Assembly (NCBI GenBank): GCA_020248265.1
Contig: JADCHX010000002.1
Location: forward strand, 448,011-512,010
Reading direction: 5' to 3'
Origin: Rhodocyclaceae bacterium
GTDB taxonomy: Bacteria; Pseudomonadota; Gammaproteobacteria; Burkholderiales; CAIKXV01
DNA: 64,000 bases
The notes under the pieces were generated by a model. That model searched no databases and was not told the DNA's origin. It saw only the letters and a program-made list of their open reading frames with translations. The first letter of the stretch is position 1, and each line of letters starts with the position of its first letter. The translations under genes were made by a program, and so were the position numbers. Of this stretch, positions 54,580-63,091 are shown piece after piece.

Positions 54580-55839
54580 ATGAGCGAGTCTTCTGTCCCG
54601 AGTAACGACAACGGCGGGCCGGCGGGTGCGCTCGACGGCATCCGGGTCCTCGACCTGACCCGGGTGCTGGCCGGGCCGCTGTGCGCCCAGATGCTGGGCG
54701 ACCTCGGCGCGGACGTGATAAAGGTGGAGCCTCCGGGCGCGGGTGACGACACCCGCACCTGGGGCCCGCCCTGGGTCTCGAAGCCCGGCGCGGCGCCGGG
54801 CGATGCGGAGGCGGCGTACTACCTCGGCGCCAACCGCAACAAGCGCTCGATCACCCTCGACCTCGGGCAACCGGCCGGGCGTGCACTGCTCGGCAGGTTG
54901 ATCGAGAAGGCCGACGTGGTGGTCGAAAACTACAAGAAGGGCACCCTTGCCCGCTGGGGCTTCGACGATGCCTGGTTCGACGCCCATGCGCCACGTGCGA
55001 TCCGCGCCAGCGTGACCGGCTACGGCAGCACCGGTCCGAAGGCGGCGCTGCCGGGTTACGACTTCATCGCCCAGGCCGAATCCGGCCTGATGAGCATCTG
55101 TGGCGACGTCGACGGCGAACCGATGAAGTACGGCGTCGCGATCGTCGACATCGCCACCGGGCTGATCACCACCAACGGCGTGCTGGCGGCCCTGGCCGCG
55201 CGCCAGCGCACCGGCCGCGGCCAGAAGGTCGAGGCCTCGCTGTACGAGACCGGGCTGTTCCTGCTCGCCAACGTGGCGATGAACCATCTGGCAAGCGGCC
55301 GCGACGCGCGGCGCTTCGGCAATGGCCATCCGAACATCGTGCCCTACACGACCTACCCGGCCGCCGACGCGATGATCGCGGTCGCGGTGGGAAACGACGC
55401 GCAGTTCGCCAAGTTCGCCGAACTGATCGGCGAGCCGGCCTGGGCAAGTAATCCGCAGTTCGCGACCAATGCCGAGCGCATCGCCAACCGCGATGGCCTC
55501 GATGCGTCGATCGGCCTGCGCACCCGCGAGCGTCCGGCAGACGCATGGATTGCCGCGATGCGTGGCGCCGGCATTCCCTGCGCACGCATCAACACGGTCG
55601 CGCAGGCGCTCGCCGACGAACAGACAGAGGCGCGCGAGATGGTAGTGCCGATGTCGCACGATGCCTACGGCGACTTCCGCACCCTCGGCTGCCCGGTGAA
55701 GCTGTCCGGGACGCCGGCCACCTACCGCAAGGCGCCACCCCGGCTGGGCGAGCACGGCGACGAGGTACTGCGCGGTGAGCTCGGCATTGACGACGCCGAG
55801 ATCGCCCGCCTGCGTGCCGACCGCGTGTTGGGAGGCTGA
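54580..55839 (+). CDS. CaiB/BaiF-type class III CoA-transferase
   Basis: A 419-residue family III CoA-transferase. The N-terminal segment GIRVLDLTRVLAGPLCAQMLGDLGADVIKVE is typical, the NRNKRSITLDL segment follows, and the catalytic Asp lies in PGYDFIAQAESGLMS. The C-terminal half completes the interlocked fold. Enzymes of this family move CoA between acyl-CoA and a free acid, so here it is the likely activation step for the carboxylate. It follows the hydratase gene by 10 bases and is followed by a VOC protein 3 bases later, so the three are in one operon. Confidence 0.92.
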   Translation: MSESSVPSNDNGGPAGALDGIRVLDLTRVLAGPLCAQMLGDLGADVIKVEPPGAGDDTRTWGPPWVSKPGAAPGDAEAAYYLGANRNKRSITLDLGQPAGRALLGRLIEKADVVVENYKKGTLARWGFDDAWFDAHAPRAIRASVTGYGSTGPKAALPGYDFIAQAESGLMSICGDVDGEPMKYGVAIVDIATGLITTNGVLAALAARQRTGRGQKVEASLYETGLFLLANVAMNHLASGRDARRFGNGHPNIVPYTTYPAADAMIAVAVGNDAQFAKFAELIGEPAWASNPQFATNAERIANRDGLDASIGLRTRERPADAWIAAMRGAGIPCARINTVAQALADEQTEAREMVVPMSHDAYGDFRTLGCPVKLSGTPATYRKAPPRLGEHGDEVLRGELGIDDAEIARLRADRVLGG

Positions 55840-55842
55840 CCC

Positions 55843-56265
55843 GTGTTCACCCACCTCGCCCATGTCTCGATCGCCGTGCCCGACCTCGATGCAGCGATCG
55901 GCACCCTGCAGGCCCGCTACGGCCTGGCGGCCGGCGAAATCATGGAGAACCCGCAGCAGCAGGTGCGGATGACCTACATCGAACTGGCCAACGCCCGCAT
56001 CGAACTGATGGCGCCGACCGGCCCGGCTTCGCCGATTGCCGCCTTCCTGGCGCGCAATCCGCGCGGCGGCATCCACCACTTCTCGCTCGGCACCGAAGAT
56101 GTCGGTGCGACGGCCGCCGGGCTGAAGGCTGGCGGCGTGCAGGTGCTGGGCGACCCGTCGACCCAGCGCAACGTGCACGGCGACCCGATCGCCTTCATCC
56201 ATCCGAAGGAATTCCTCGGCGCGCTGGTCGAGATCGAGCCAGCGGCCAGCGGCGCACACGATTGA
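55843..56265 (+). CDS. VOC-family protein, methylmalonyl-CoA epimerase-like
   Basis: A 140-residue double-betaalphabetabetabeta protein of the glyoxalase/VOC superfamily. Likely metal ligands of an epimerase are present: His in HVSIAVPDLD, His in GIHHFSLGTED and Glu in LVEIEPA. Methylmalonyl-CoA epimerases of similar size and sequence invert the C2 of an acyl-CoA. The start is a GTG with GGAGG about eight bases upstream. As the last gene of the hydratase-CoA-transferase operon, it may epimerise a CoA intermediate. Other VOC activities are possible. Confidence 0.85.
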   Translation: MFTHLAHVSIAVPDLDAAIGTLQARYGLAAGEIMENPQQQVRMTYIELANARIELMAPTGPASPIAAFLARNPRGGIHHFSLGTEDVGATAAGLKAGGVQVLGDPSTQRNVHGDPIAFIHPKEFLGALVEIEPAASGAHD

Positions 56266-56378
56266 GCGATCCGTTAAAGGCTGACGAGTACCGAGCCATG
56301 TTCACGGCGAAAGCCGGCACGTTCTGAGGCATCTGCTTCAGGATCGCAGGGCTGCAGCACCCCACGCATTCTCCGACG

Positions 56379-57737
56379 ATGGCCCAGCCTCCCGCAGTCA
56401 ACGATATCCCCTCCGCGCTTTCGCTGCTCGGCCACGGCCTGCAGCAGGTGACCACTGCATGGCAGCTGGGCGCGATCGCCGTGGCGCTGGCCTTTGCATG
56501 GGCGGTGAAGCTGTGGCTGCAGCCTCGGCTCGACCGGGTCGAGGGCCGCTGGAAGTCGAGCGTCGCCGGGCTGGAACGGGCGCTGTTCCCGGTGTCGGGC
56601 CTGCTGCTGCTGCTGCCGGCACACGCGCTGCTAGCCGAGTGGAATCCGACCGCACTGCTGGGCATCGCCAGCTCTCTGCTGGCGGCGTTGGCGATCGTGC
56701 GCGTGCTCGCCTGGCTGATGCGTTCGGCGTTCAACGCCTCGCCGGCGATGGATGCCTGGGAGCGCCTGATCGGCTGGACGGTCTGGATCGGCGTCGCCCT
56801 GCACCTGACCGGCGTGCTGCCGGCGATCACCCGCATCCTTGACAGCGTGACGATACCGATGGGCAAGGGCCATGTATCGGTGCTGCTGATGATGCGAGGT
56901 ACGCTGTCGGTGGTGCTGACCCTACTCGTCGCGCTCTGGATCGGTCGGCTGATCGAAGCGCGCCTGATGGGCGCTCAGGCGATGGACATCAACGTACGGG
57001 TGATCTTCGCGAAGGCTGCGAAGGCACTGCTGATCGTGATCGGGGTGCTCGTCGCGCTGTCGGTCGTCGGCATCGACATCACGCTGCTGTCGGTTTTCGG
57101 CGGTGCGCTCGGCGTCGGCCTGGGCTTCGGCCTGCAGAAGATCGCCAGCAACTACGTCAGCGGCTTCATCATCCTGGCCGACCGCTCGGTGTCGATCGGC
57201 AACACGGTAGTGATCGACAACCGGGAAGGTGTCGTCACCCGGATGACCGGCCGCTATGTGGTGGTGCGCAGCCTGGATGGCAACGAGGCGATCATCCCGA
57301 ACGAGACGATCATCACCAGCACGGTGATCAATCAGTCGTACAGCGACCCGAAGGTGCGCATCGCGGTGCCGATACAGATCGCCTACGAGTCCGATCTCGA
57401 GGCGGTGATCGAACTGATCCGCCGAGTGGCCGCTCGCAATCCGCGCGTGCTGGAAGACCCAGCGCCGACCGTGCTGGTCCGGTTGTTCGGCGAAAGCGGC
57501 ATAGAACTCGAACTCGGTGCCTGGGTCGGCGATCCGGACCGCGGACGCAACAATCTGCGGTCGGATTTGTACCGGGAACTGTGGCAGACGTTCCGGGAAC
57601 ATGGCGTCCGTATTCCCTACCCGCAGCGGGAAGTGCGGCTGCTCGGCCCGGACCTGCCCGAGCAACCCTCTGCCCGGGCCGCAGCGGCGCCTGCCGGCAG
57701 CACTCCCCAATCCGAAAAGGGCGCTGCAAGCGCTTGA
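56379..57737 (+). CDS. MscS-family mechanosensitive ion channel
   Basis: A 452-residue membrane protein with about five hydrophobic helices before the conserved MscS core. The pore-lining Gly/Ala-rich helix reads VFGGALGVGLGFGLQKIASNYVSGFIILAD, followed by the beta domain (SVSIGNTVVIDNREGVVTRMTGRYVVVRSLDGNE) with IPNETIITS, and a C-terminal alpha/beta region. It ends in a Pro/Ala/Ser-rich tail. Members release solutes on hypo-osmotic shock. It lies 113 bases after the VOC gene, so it is probably not part of the catabolic operon. The start is ATG 56379. Confidence 0.9.
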   Translation: MAQPPAVNDIPSALSLLGHGLQQVTTAWQLGAIAVALAFAWAVKLWLQPRLDRVEGRWKSSVAGLERALFPVSGLLLLLPAHALLAEWNPTALLGIASSLLAALAIVRVLAWLMRSAFNASPAMDAWERLIGWTVWIGVALHLTGVLPAITRILDSVTIPMGKGHVSVLLMMRGTLSVVLTLLVALWIGRLIEARLMGAQAMDINVRVIFAKAAKALLIVIGVLVALSVVGIDITLLSVFGGALGVGLGFGLQKIASNYVSGFIILADRSVSIGNTVVIDNREGVVTRMTGRYVVVRSLDGNEAIIPNETIITSTVINQSYSDPKVRIAVPIQIAYESDLEAVIELIRRVAARNPRVLEDPAPTVLVRLFGESGIELELGAWVGDPDRGRNNLRSDLYRELWQTFREHGVRIPYPQREVRLLGPDLPEQPSARAAAAPAGSTPQSEKGAASA

Positions 57738-57842
57738 AAGTCAAGGTTTTCGGGGCAATATCCGAAATAGGTGACGCGGAGACCAGAAACCTCCGGTTTT
57801 TCGGTAGACTGCCGCTCACTTTCGTTTGAAACAGGATACTTG

Positions 57843-59015
57843 ATGCTCTCCGGCCTGATCGATCTCCCGTGGTGGGGTTATGTCGTCTATGCCCTGGTGG
57901 TCACGCATATCACCATCGCAGCAGTGACGATCTTCCTGCACCGCGCGCAGGCGCACCGCGGCCTAGACCTGCACCCCGTCGTCTCGCACTTCTTCCGTTT
58001 CTGGCTGTGGCTCACCACCGGCATGGTCACCCGCGAATGGGTTTCCATCCACCGCAAGCACCATGCACGTTGCGAGACGCCGGAAGATCCGCACAGCCCG
58101 CAGATCTTCGGTATCCGCAAGCTGCTGCTCGAAGGTAGCGAGTTGTACCGTGCCGAGGCCAAGAACAAGGAGACCCTCGAGAAGTTCGGCAGCGGCACGC
58201 CGGATGACTGGATCGAGCGCAACCTCTATTCGCGCTACTCGGTCATGGGGCCATACACCACCCTGGCGCTGAACGTGCTGCTGTTCGGGCCGATCGGCAT
58301 CACCATCTTCGCGGTGCAGATGCTCTGGATCCCGGTCACCGCCGCCGGCGTCATCAATGGCATCGGCCACTTCTGGGGCTACCGGAACTTCGCTGCCGAG
58401 GACGCCAGCCGCAACATCCTGCCGTGGGGCATCCTCATCGGGGGCGAGGAGCTGCACAACAACCACCATGCCTACCCCAGCTCCGCGCGGCTGTCGTCGA
58501 AATGGTATGAGTTCGACATCGGCTGGATGTACATCCGGCTGATGGAGATGGTGGGGCTCGCGCATGTGAAGAAGGTGGCTGCGCAGGTCCGCCTCGATAC
58601 GACGAAGACGGTCGCGGACGTCGATACCCTCGATGCCGTGATCGCACACCGCTACGACGTACTCTCGCGCTACGGCAAGATGCTGGCGGCCACATGGCGC
58701 CAGGAAATCGGTGCCATCCGCAACGGGGCGCCGGCAATGCCGCACCTCGACCTGTCCTCGCTGCGGCACTGGCTGCAGCGCGACGCCGCAGATGTGCCGG
58801 ACACGGTGCGTCCGGCACTCTCCGAGGTGCTCAGCCGCAGCGAAGCACTGCAGAAGATCTACACGATGCGCCAGGAACTGTCGGCGCTTTGGGCCCGCTC
58901 GACCGCATCCAAGGAACAGCTGGTACATCAGTTGCAGGACTGGTGCGTGCGTGCCGAACAGAGCGGCGTCGCACAGCTTCGTGAGTTCTCGATGCGCCTG
59001 CGCAGCTACGCCTGA
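57843..59015 (+). CDS. Acyl-CoA/fatty acid desaturase
   Basis: A 390-residue membrane di-iron desaturase. The three histidine clusters of the acyl desaturase family are present: HRAQAHRG at about residue 30, HRKHHARCE at about 71, and HNNHHAYP at about 204. Hydrophobic helices lie around residues 10-30, 45-60, 140-165 and 165-190. A long C-terminal part (about 240-390) is mainly helical and charged; it is not part of the catalytic fold. It probably introduces a double bond into membrane fatty acids. A possible -10, TAGACT at 57805-57810, lies in the 105-base gap. The start at ATG 57843 is chosen because the first helix begins right after it. Confidence 0.9.
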   Translation: MLSGLIDLPWWGYVVYALVVTHITIAAVTIFLHRAQAHRGLDLHPVVSHFFRFWLWLTTGMVTREWVSIHRKHHARCETPEDPHSPQIFGIRKLLLEGSELYRAEAKNKETLEKFGSGTPDDWIERNLYSRYSVMGPYTTLALNVLLFGPIGITIFAVQMLWIPVTAAGVINGIGHFWGYRNFAAEDASRNILPWGILIGGEELHNNHHAYPSSARLSSKWYEFDIGWMYIRLMEMVGLAHVKKVAAQVRLDTTKTVADVDTLDAVIAHRYDVLSRYGKMLAATWRQEIGAIRNGAPAMPHLDLSSLRHWLQRDAADVPDTVRPALSEVLSRSEALQKIYTMRQELSALWARSTASKEQLVHQLQDWCVRAEQSGVAQLREFSMRLRSYA

Positions 59016-59038
59016 CCGGCCGCAACAGCCAGTACCGC

Positions 59039-59066
59039 GAAACGGGGTCGCTGGCGACCCCGTTTC
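59039..59066. terminator. Strong bidirectional terminator hairpin
   Basis: GAAACGGGGTCGC (59039-59051) is the perfect inverse complement of GCGACCCCGTTTC (59054-59066), with a 2-base centre, giving a 12-bp stem and 4-base loop. It lies between the desaturase stop (+) and the glutathione transferase stop (-), so it can serve both. The AAAC/GTTT arms give short A/U ends to the stem on both strands. Confidence 0.7.
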
Positions 59067-59081
59067 CGTTGGTGGCCCGGT

Positions 59082-59693
59082 TCAGGCCGTCGGCCGGGTC
59101 GCGAGCATCGACGGCCGCTCGCCGAACACCGCGAGCCAGGACGCAAGCGCCGGCCGGCCCTTGCGCCAGTCGTCGGCTCCGTAGCGAAAGTCGAGCCAGG
59201 CCAGCGTGGCCGCGACCGACAACGAGCCGATGGTCGGCTCGCCTTCCAGGCTCTTCGCATCTGCCTCCAGGAAATCGAGCGCCTGCTTCCATTTCGTGCG
59301 CTGGCCATCCTGCCAGTCGGTCCACTGCAGTTCCTTGGGCGCCAGCGCGGTCTGGTAACGCACGCCGATCGCGGCGTCGAGGATGCCGTCGGCGATTGCC
59401 TGCTGGCGCAGCGCGCTCCAGCGGGCTGCGCCAGCAGCCGGGAACAGCTTGCGCCCGGCATTCAGGCTGTCGAGGTACTCGCAGATCACCGGCGAATCGA
59501 ACAGCGCGAAGCCTTCGTCGGTGACCAGCGTCGGCAGCTTCATCAGCGGGTTCGCCTTCGCCAGGTCGCCGTTCGGCTTCAGCGGCGACACTGCGGTCGG
59601 GATCTCATCGACCCGCGACGCAAGGCCTGCCTCGTGCGCGACCAGGCGCACCTTGCGCGCGAATGGCGATGCTGGGCTGATGTAGAGCTTCAT
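59082..59693 (-). CDS. Glutathione S-transferase family protein
   Basis: A 203-residue cytosolic GST. The thioredoxin-like N-terminal domain begins MKLYISPASPFARKVRLVAHEAG, where a Ser or nearby residue likely activates glutathione; the cis-Pro and glutathione-binding motif are NPLMKLPTLV and LFDSPVICEYLD. The C-terminal all-helical domain contains WSALRQQAIADGILDAA and the N-cap-box-like SLSVAATLAWLDFRY. This looks like a YibF/GstA-like bacterial GST, possibly for stress or degradation of electrophiles. The ATG 59693 is the start. No clear operon; the gene behind it (59786 onward) also lies on the minus strand, 92 bases away. Confidence 0.88.
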   Translation of the reverse strand: MKLYISPASPFARKVRLVAHEAGLASRVDEIPTAVSPLKPNGDLAKANPLMKLPTLVTDEGFALFDSPVICEYLDSLNAGRKLFPAAGAARWSALRQQAIADGILDAAIGVRYQTALAPKELQWTDWQDGQRTKWKQALDFLEADAKSLEGEPTIGSLSVAATLAWLDFRYGADDWRKGRPALASWLAVFGERPSMLATRPTA

Positions 59694-59785
59694 CGATGTC
59701 TCCTCGGGGGCGGGTCGCCAAAGCCGCGATGCTACCCCGGAGCCGGAAATCAGGGTCGGATACCCTCTCCGGGAACGGCGCCGTT

Positions 59786-61279
59786 TCAGAGCCGGGCGCT
59801 GAAGGTGTCCCGTGCCACGGGCTGCGCTTCGCAGCGCGCCAGCACCGCGCGCATCACGCGATGGATATCGCCGACCGAGGCTTCGGCCAGTTCGAACTCG
59901 GGCGTCAGCCGTTCGGCTGTGGCGCAGATCTCCGCGAGCAGGGCCGACTCGTCGAACCGCACGAAGCGGCCATCGCGCAGCACCGGCTCGCCATCCACCA
60001 GGACCAGGTCGAGGCCGGCACCGCGTTCGCCGTAGACCAGTTGCCGGACCGGGTCCGCGAGCGGGGTGAAGCCGATGGTATCCAGGCGCCAGGCACACAG
60101 GTCGGCGATCGCACCGACCTCGATCCTGCCCAGGCTGTCGCCGAATCCGAACGCACGCGCCCCACCGGCCGTGGCAATGGCGAACGCTTCGCGGGCACTC
60201 AGCCAGTCGCCATCGTCGCCGCGCAGCTTGGACAGCGCCGCTGCGGATCCGACCGACGTGAGCATGTTCGCCGTGACCGTCGAGGCCATGCCATCGGTAC
60301 CCATGCCGACATTCACCCCTGCGCGCAGCAACTCGCGCACCGGGGCGACGCCCGAGCCGAGCATCAGGTTGCTCCATGGATTGTGCTGGGCTGTCGCCCC
60401 GGCGGCGGCGAGCAGTCCGATCTCGCGCGGGTTCAGCCAGACCGCATGGATCAGCGTGGTCTTCTCCTTCAGGAAGCCTAGCGCATGCAGGTGTTCGACC
60501 ATTGTCCGACCGTAGAAGGACTGGCCGGTCACCACCTGCATCCGCGTTTCCTGCACATGCGTGATGACCGGCAGGTCGAGCTCATCGGCCAGCGCGCGCG
60601 ACGATCGCAGGAATCCTTCCGTGCAGCGCTGCGGCGCCGAGCACGACACCAGCACGCCGACACGGTTCGACTGCGGATGGCGGCTGCGCGCGAGTTCGCG
60701 CACCAGCCCGTGGAACGCGTCCGGGGACGGCCGCGGCAGCGCGCGCAGCCGCGCGAGCATCGCCGCATCCGCACACTCGTCCACGTACGGGAAATTGTCG
60801 ATCACCGCGCGGTCCATCATGGCGAAGCCGACCAGCGCGCGTACGCCGGCATCCTCGTAGGCCTGGAACACGGCATCGAGCAGCGGACGGTCGATGGCCG
60901 CGCCGAGCGTGAGGTCATCGACCACCGTGGTCGCGCCGCTGCGCAGGCATTCGATCGCGCCGATCATCGTGCGCAGGTATGCGTCGCGCGGGGTGAGCGG
61001 CACCGGCCGGACCGGGCGCACGTTGTGCATCCACAGCTCGAGCGGCTGGTTTTCGTGTCGCCCACGCTGGAAATGCTCGTGCGAGTGGAAGTGTCCGTTG
61101 ACCATACCGGGCGCGAGCAGCCGGCGTTCGAGCGAGATCACCAGCGGCGCATCGGGCAGGCTGCCCGCCGGACCAATGGCCCGGATCCGCCCGTCCGCTA
61201 TGGCGACATCGAGTGGCCCGGACAGGTTGAAATCGGTGCCGAGCAGCGCACGGGCACCCCGCAACAGCAACGATGCCAT
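59786..61279 (-). CDS. Amidohydrolase-family (cytosine/guanine/s-triazine-type) hydrolase
   Basis: A 497-residue metal-dependent hydrolase. The first metal motif is GHFHSHEHF (HxH), followed by the later His residues in ITHVQETRMQV and LIHAVWLN and the Asp in GMGTDGMAST, a complete mononuclear AtzA/TrzN/guanine-deaminase-type site. The N- and C-terminal beta-sandwich regions (for example RAIGPAGSLPDAPLVIS and GAIADLCAWRLDTIGF) are normal. It likely deaminates or hydrolyses a heterocyclic or amide-containing small molecule. It lies 74 bases downstream of the ABC permease gene on the same strand, suggesting the substrate is imported by that transporter. Start ATG 61279. The open frame behind it is shadow. 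Confidence 0.88.
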   Translation of the reverse strand: MASLLLRGARALLGTDFNLSGPLDVAIADGRIRAIGPAGSLPDAPLVISLERRLLAPGMVNGHFHSHEHFQRGRHENQPLELWMHNVRPVRPVPLTPRDAYLRTMIGAIECLRSGATTVVDDLTLGAAIDRPLLDAVFQAYEDAGVRALVGFAMMDRAVIDNFPYVDECADAAMLARLRALPRPSPDAFHGLVRELARSRHPQSNRVGVLVSCSAPQRCTEGFLRSSRALADELDLPVITHVQETRMQVVTGQSFYGRTMVEHLHALGFLKEKTTLIHAVWLNPREIGLLAAAGATAQHNPWSNLMLGSGVAPVRELLRAGVNVGMGTDGMASTVTANMLTSVGSAAALSKLRGDDGDWLSAREAFAIATAGGARAFGFGDSLGRIEVGAIADLCAWRLDTIGFTPLADPVRQLVYGERGAGLDLVLVDGEPVLRDGRFVRFDESALLAEICATAERLTPEFELAEASVGDIHRVMRAVLARCEAQPVARDTFSARL

Positions 61280-61353
61280 CCGGTCATCCTTTCTCGAGCG
61301 TGATCCGTGACTGCACGGTGATGCCCCGGCCGCGCGGCGCCTGGCGACCTTTC

Positions 61354-62175
61354 CTAGCGCACATGGCGGCTGACTCCGACAACCCGCTCCATCACGATCA
61401 CCAGCACCGTGGTCACCGCGATCAGCACGCCCGACACCGCGGCAGCGCGTACGTCGAGGTTCGATTCGATGATGTTCCACAGGCGAATGGGCAGTACCTC
61501 GCTGCGCGCATCCGACAGGAACAGCGAGATGGCCACGTTGTCGAACGACATCATGAAGGCGATGAACGCGCCGGCAGCCACGCCGGGCAGTATCAACGGC
61601 AGGGTGACCGTTCGAAAGGCGAACAGCGGCCCCGCGCCGAGGCTCTTGGCACTTTCCAGCAGCACCCCGTCGAGCTGGCTCAGGCTGGCACAGGTCGTGC
61701 GCAGGATGTAGGGCGTGGTGATGGCGGTGTGGCCGATGACCAGCGTCACCATGGAAACCCCGGTACCGAACACATTGAACCAGACCAGAAGCCCGAGACC
61801 CAGGGCCAGCGTGGGCAGCATCAGCGGCGACATGAACACCGAGTCGAGGAAACGCGCCCATAGCCGCGGCTCGCGCGCCAGCGCGAGCGCCCCGCATACG
61901 GCCAGCACGGTCGAGATCGCGGTCGCCATGCCCGCCACCTGAAGCGACAGCGTCGCCGCACGCCACAGGTCCGGCGAGTCGGTCAACAGCGCCTGGTACC
62001 AGCGCAGTGACCAGCCCGGCGGCGGGAAGCGCAGCGACTGGCCGCTGGTGAACGACACCAGCAGCACGATCAGCGTCGGCGCGATCAGGAGCACGATGGC
62101 GATGGTGGAGAGCGTACCGACCGCGGCATGGAACGTGCCGCGTTCAACACGCGAGGCAACCGATTCGCCACGCAT
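61354..62175 (-). CDS. ABC transporter permease, PotC-like (polyamine/opine family)
   Basis: A 273-residue inner-membrane permease with about six hydrophobic helices, the first near residues 20-45 (LSTIAIVLLIAPTLIVLLVSF). The binding-protein-dependent transport signature, the EAA loop that contacts the ATPase, is in LLESAKSLGAGPLFAFRTVTLPLILPG. The family imports spermidine/putrescine, opines or similar compounds. ATG 62175 is chosen; an ATG at 62217 overlaps the end of the preceding permease by 8 bases, giving 14 extra residues, and is an alternative. Confidence 0.9.
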   Translation of the reverse strand: MRGESVASRVERGTFHAAVGTLSTIAIVLLIAPTLIVLLVSFTSGQSLRFPPPGWSLRWYQALLTDSPDLWRAATLSLQVAGMATAISTVLAVCGALALAREPRLWARFLDSVFMSPLMLPTLALGLGLLVWFNVFGTGVSMVTLVIGHTAITTPYILRTTCASLSQLDGVLLESAKSLGAGPLFAFRTVTLPLILPGVAAGAFIAFMMSFDNVAISLFLSDARSEVLPIRLWNIIESNLDVRAAAVSGVLIAVTTVLVIVMERVVGVSRHVR

Positions 62176-62209
62176 CGCCCCCCCGGTCGCGGGCAACCGG
62201 TACCCTCCC

Positions 62210-63091
62210 TCACCCATGGACCATCCCGCGCATGCGCCGTGCAAGAAGGTTCACCGTCACCACGATCGCCAGCACGCTCGCCAGCAGGATCATCGCGATC
62301 GCCGCCGCGAACGGATAGTTGTTGGCCTGGATCGCCTGCTGGTAGATGTAGAACGGCATGAACATCTGCTGCCCGCCGCCGACCAGCGTCTGGGTCACGA
62401 AGGCGCTCACCGACGAGGCGTAGACCAGCAGGCAGCCGGCGAGTACGCCCGGCGCCGACAGCGGCAGGATCACCCGCAGGAAGGTACGCCAGCTGCCCGC
62501 CCCCAGCGACAGCGATGCCTGGCGCAGGTTGGGATCGATCCCGGCGAGCACCGTGATGATCGGCAGCACCATCAACGGCAACTCGATCTGCGCCAGCGCC
62601 ACGACCACCGCGGTCGGCGTATACAGCAGCTTTGCCGGCATCTCGAACAGACCGATGGCGACCAGCAACTCGTTCACGATGCCCTGCCGGCCCAGGATGA
62701 CCAGCCACGCGAACGTGCGCACAACGGCGCTGGTCAGCAGCGGCAGGACGATCAACAGCATCAGCACGCCCTGCCAGCGCGGCGCCGAGACCGAATACAG
62801 GTAGGCCAGCGGATACCCGATCAACAGCGTGAGCAGCGTCACCTTCAGCCCGAGCCAGAGCGTCGCGCCCAGTACGCCGAGGTTGAAACGGTCGGCGAGG
62901 AACTTCGTGTACTGGGCGAGGCTGGCTTCCTCGAGCGATACGTCCGTATGCAGGCTCACGTAGCCGAGCAGGGCCAGCGGCCCGAGCACGAACGCGCCGA
63001 AGAACAGCGCCAGCGGCAGCACCAGCTGCCATTGCCGCAGCGGCGATCTGCGAAGCACGACGGCCTCGCCCTGGACAGGTGCTGGCGTCAT
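62210..63091 (-). CDS. ABC transporter permease, PotB-like
   Basis: A 293-residue permease with about six helices. The first is LVLPLALFFGAFVLGPLALLG, and the EAA loop is LRQASLSLGAGSWRTFLRVILPLSAPGVLAG. This is the partner of the PotC-like permease that follows. The start ATG 63091 overlaps the stop of the ATPase gene (ATGA), so the ATPase, two permeases and perhaps the amidohydrolase are in one operon. No periplasmic binding protein is in the window; it may lie past the right edge. Confidence 0.92.
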   Translation of the reverse strand: MTPAPVQGEAVVLRRSPLRQWQLVLPLALFFGAFVLGPLALLGYVSLHTDVSLEEASLAQYTKFLADRFNLGVLGATLWLGLKVTLLTLLIGYPLAYLYSVSAPRWQGVLMLLIVLPLLTSAVVRTFAWLVILGRQGIVNELLVAIGLFEMPAKLLYTPTAVVVALAQIELPLMVLPIITVLAGIDPNLRQASLSLGAGSWRTFLRVILPLSAPGVLAGCLLVYASSVSAFVTQTLVGGGQQMFMPFYIYQQAIQANNYPFAAAIAMILLASVLAIVVTVNLLARRMRGMVHG

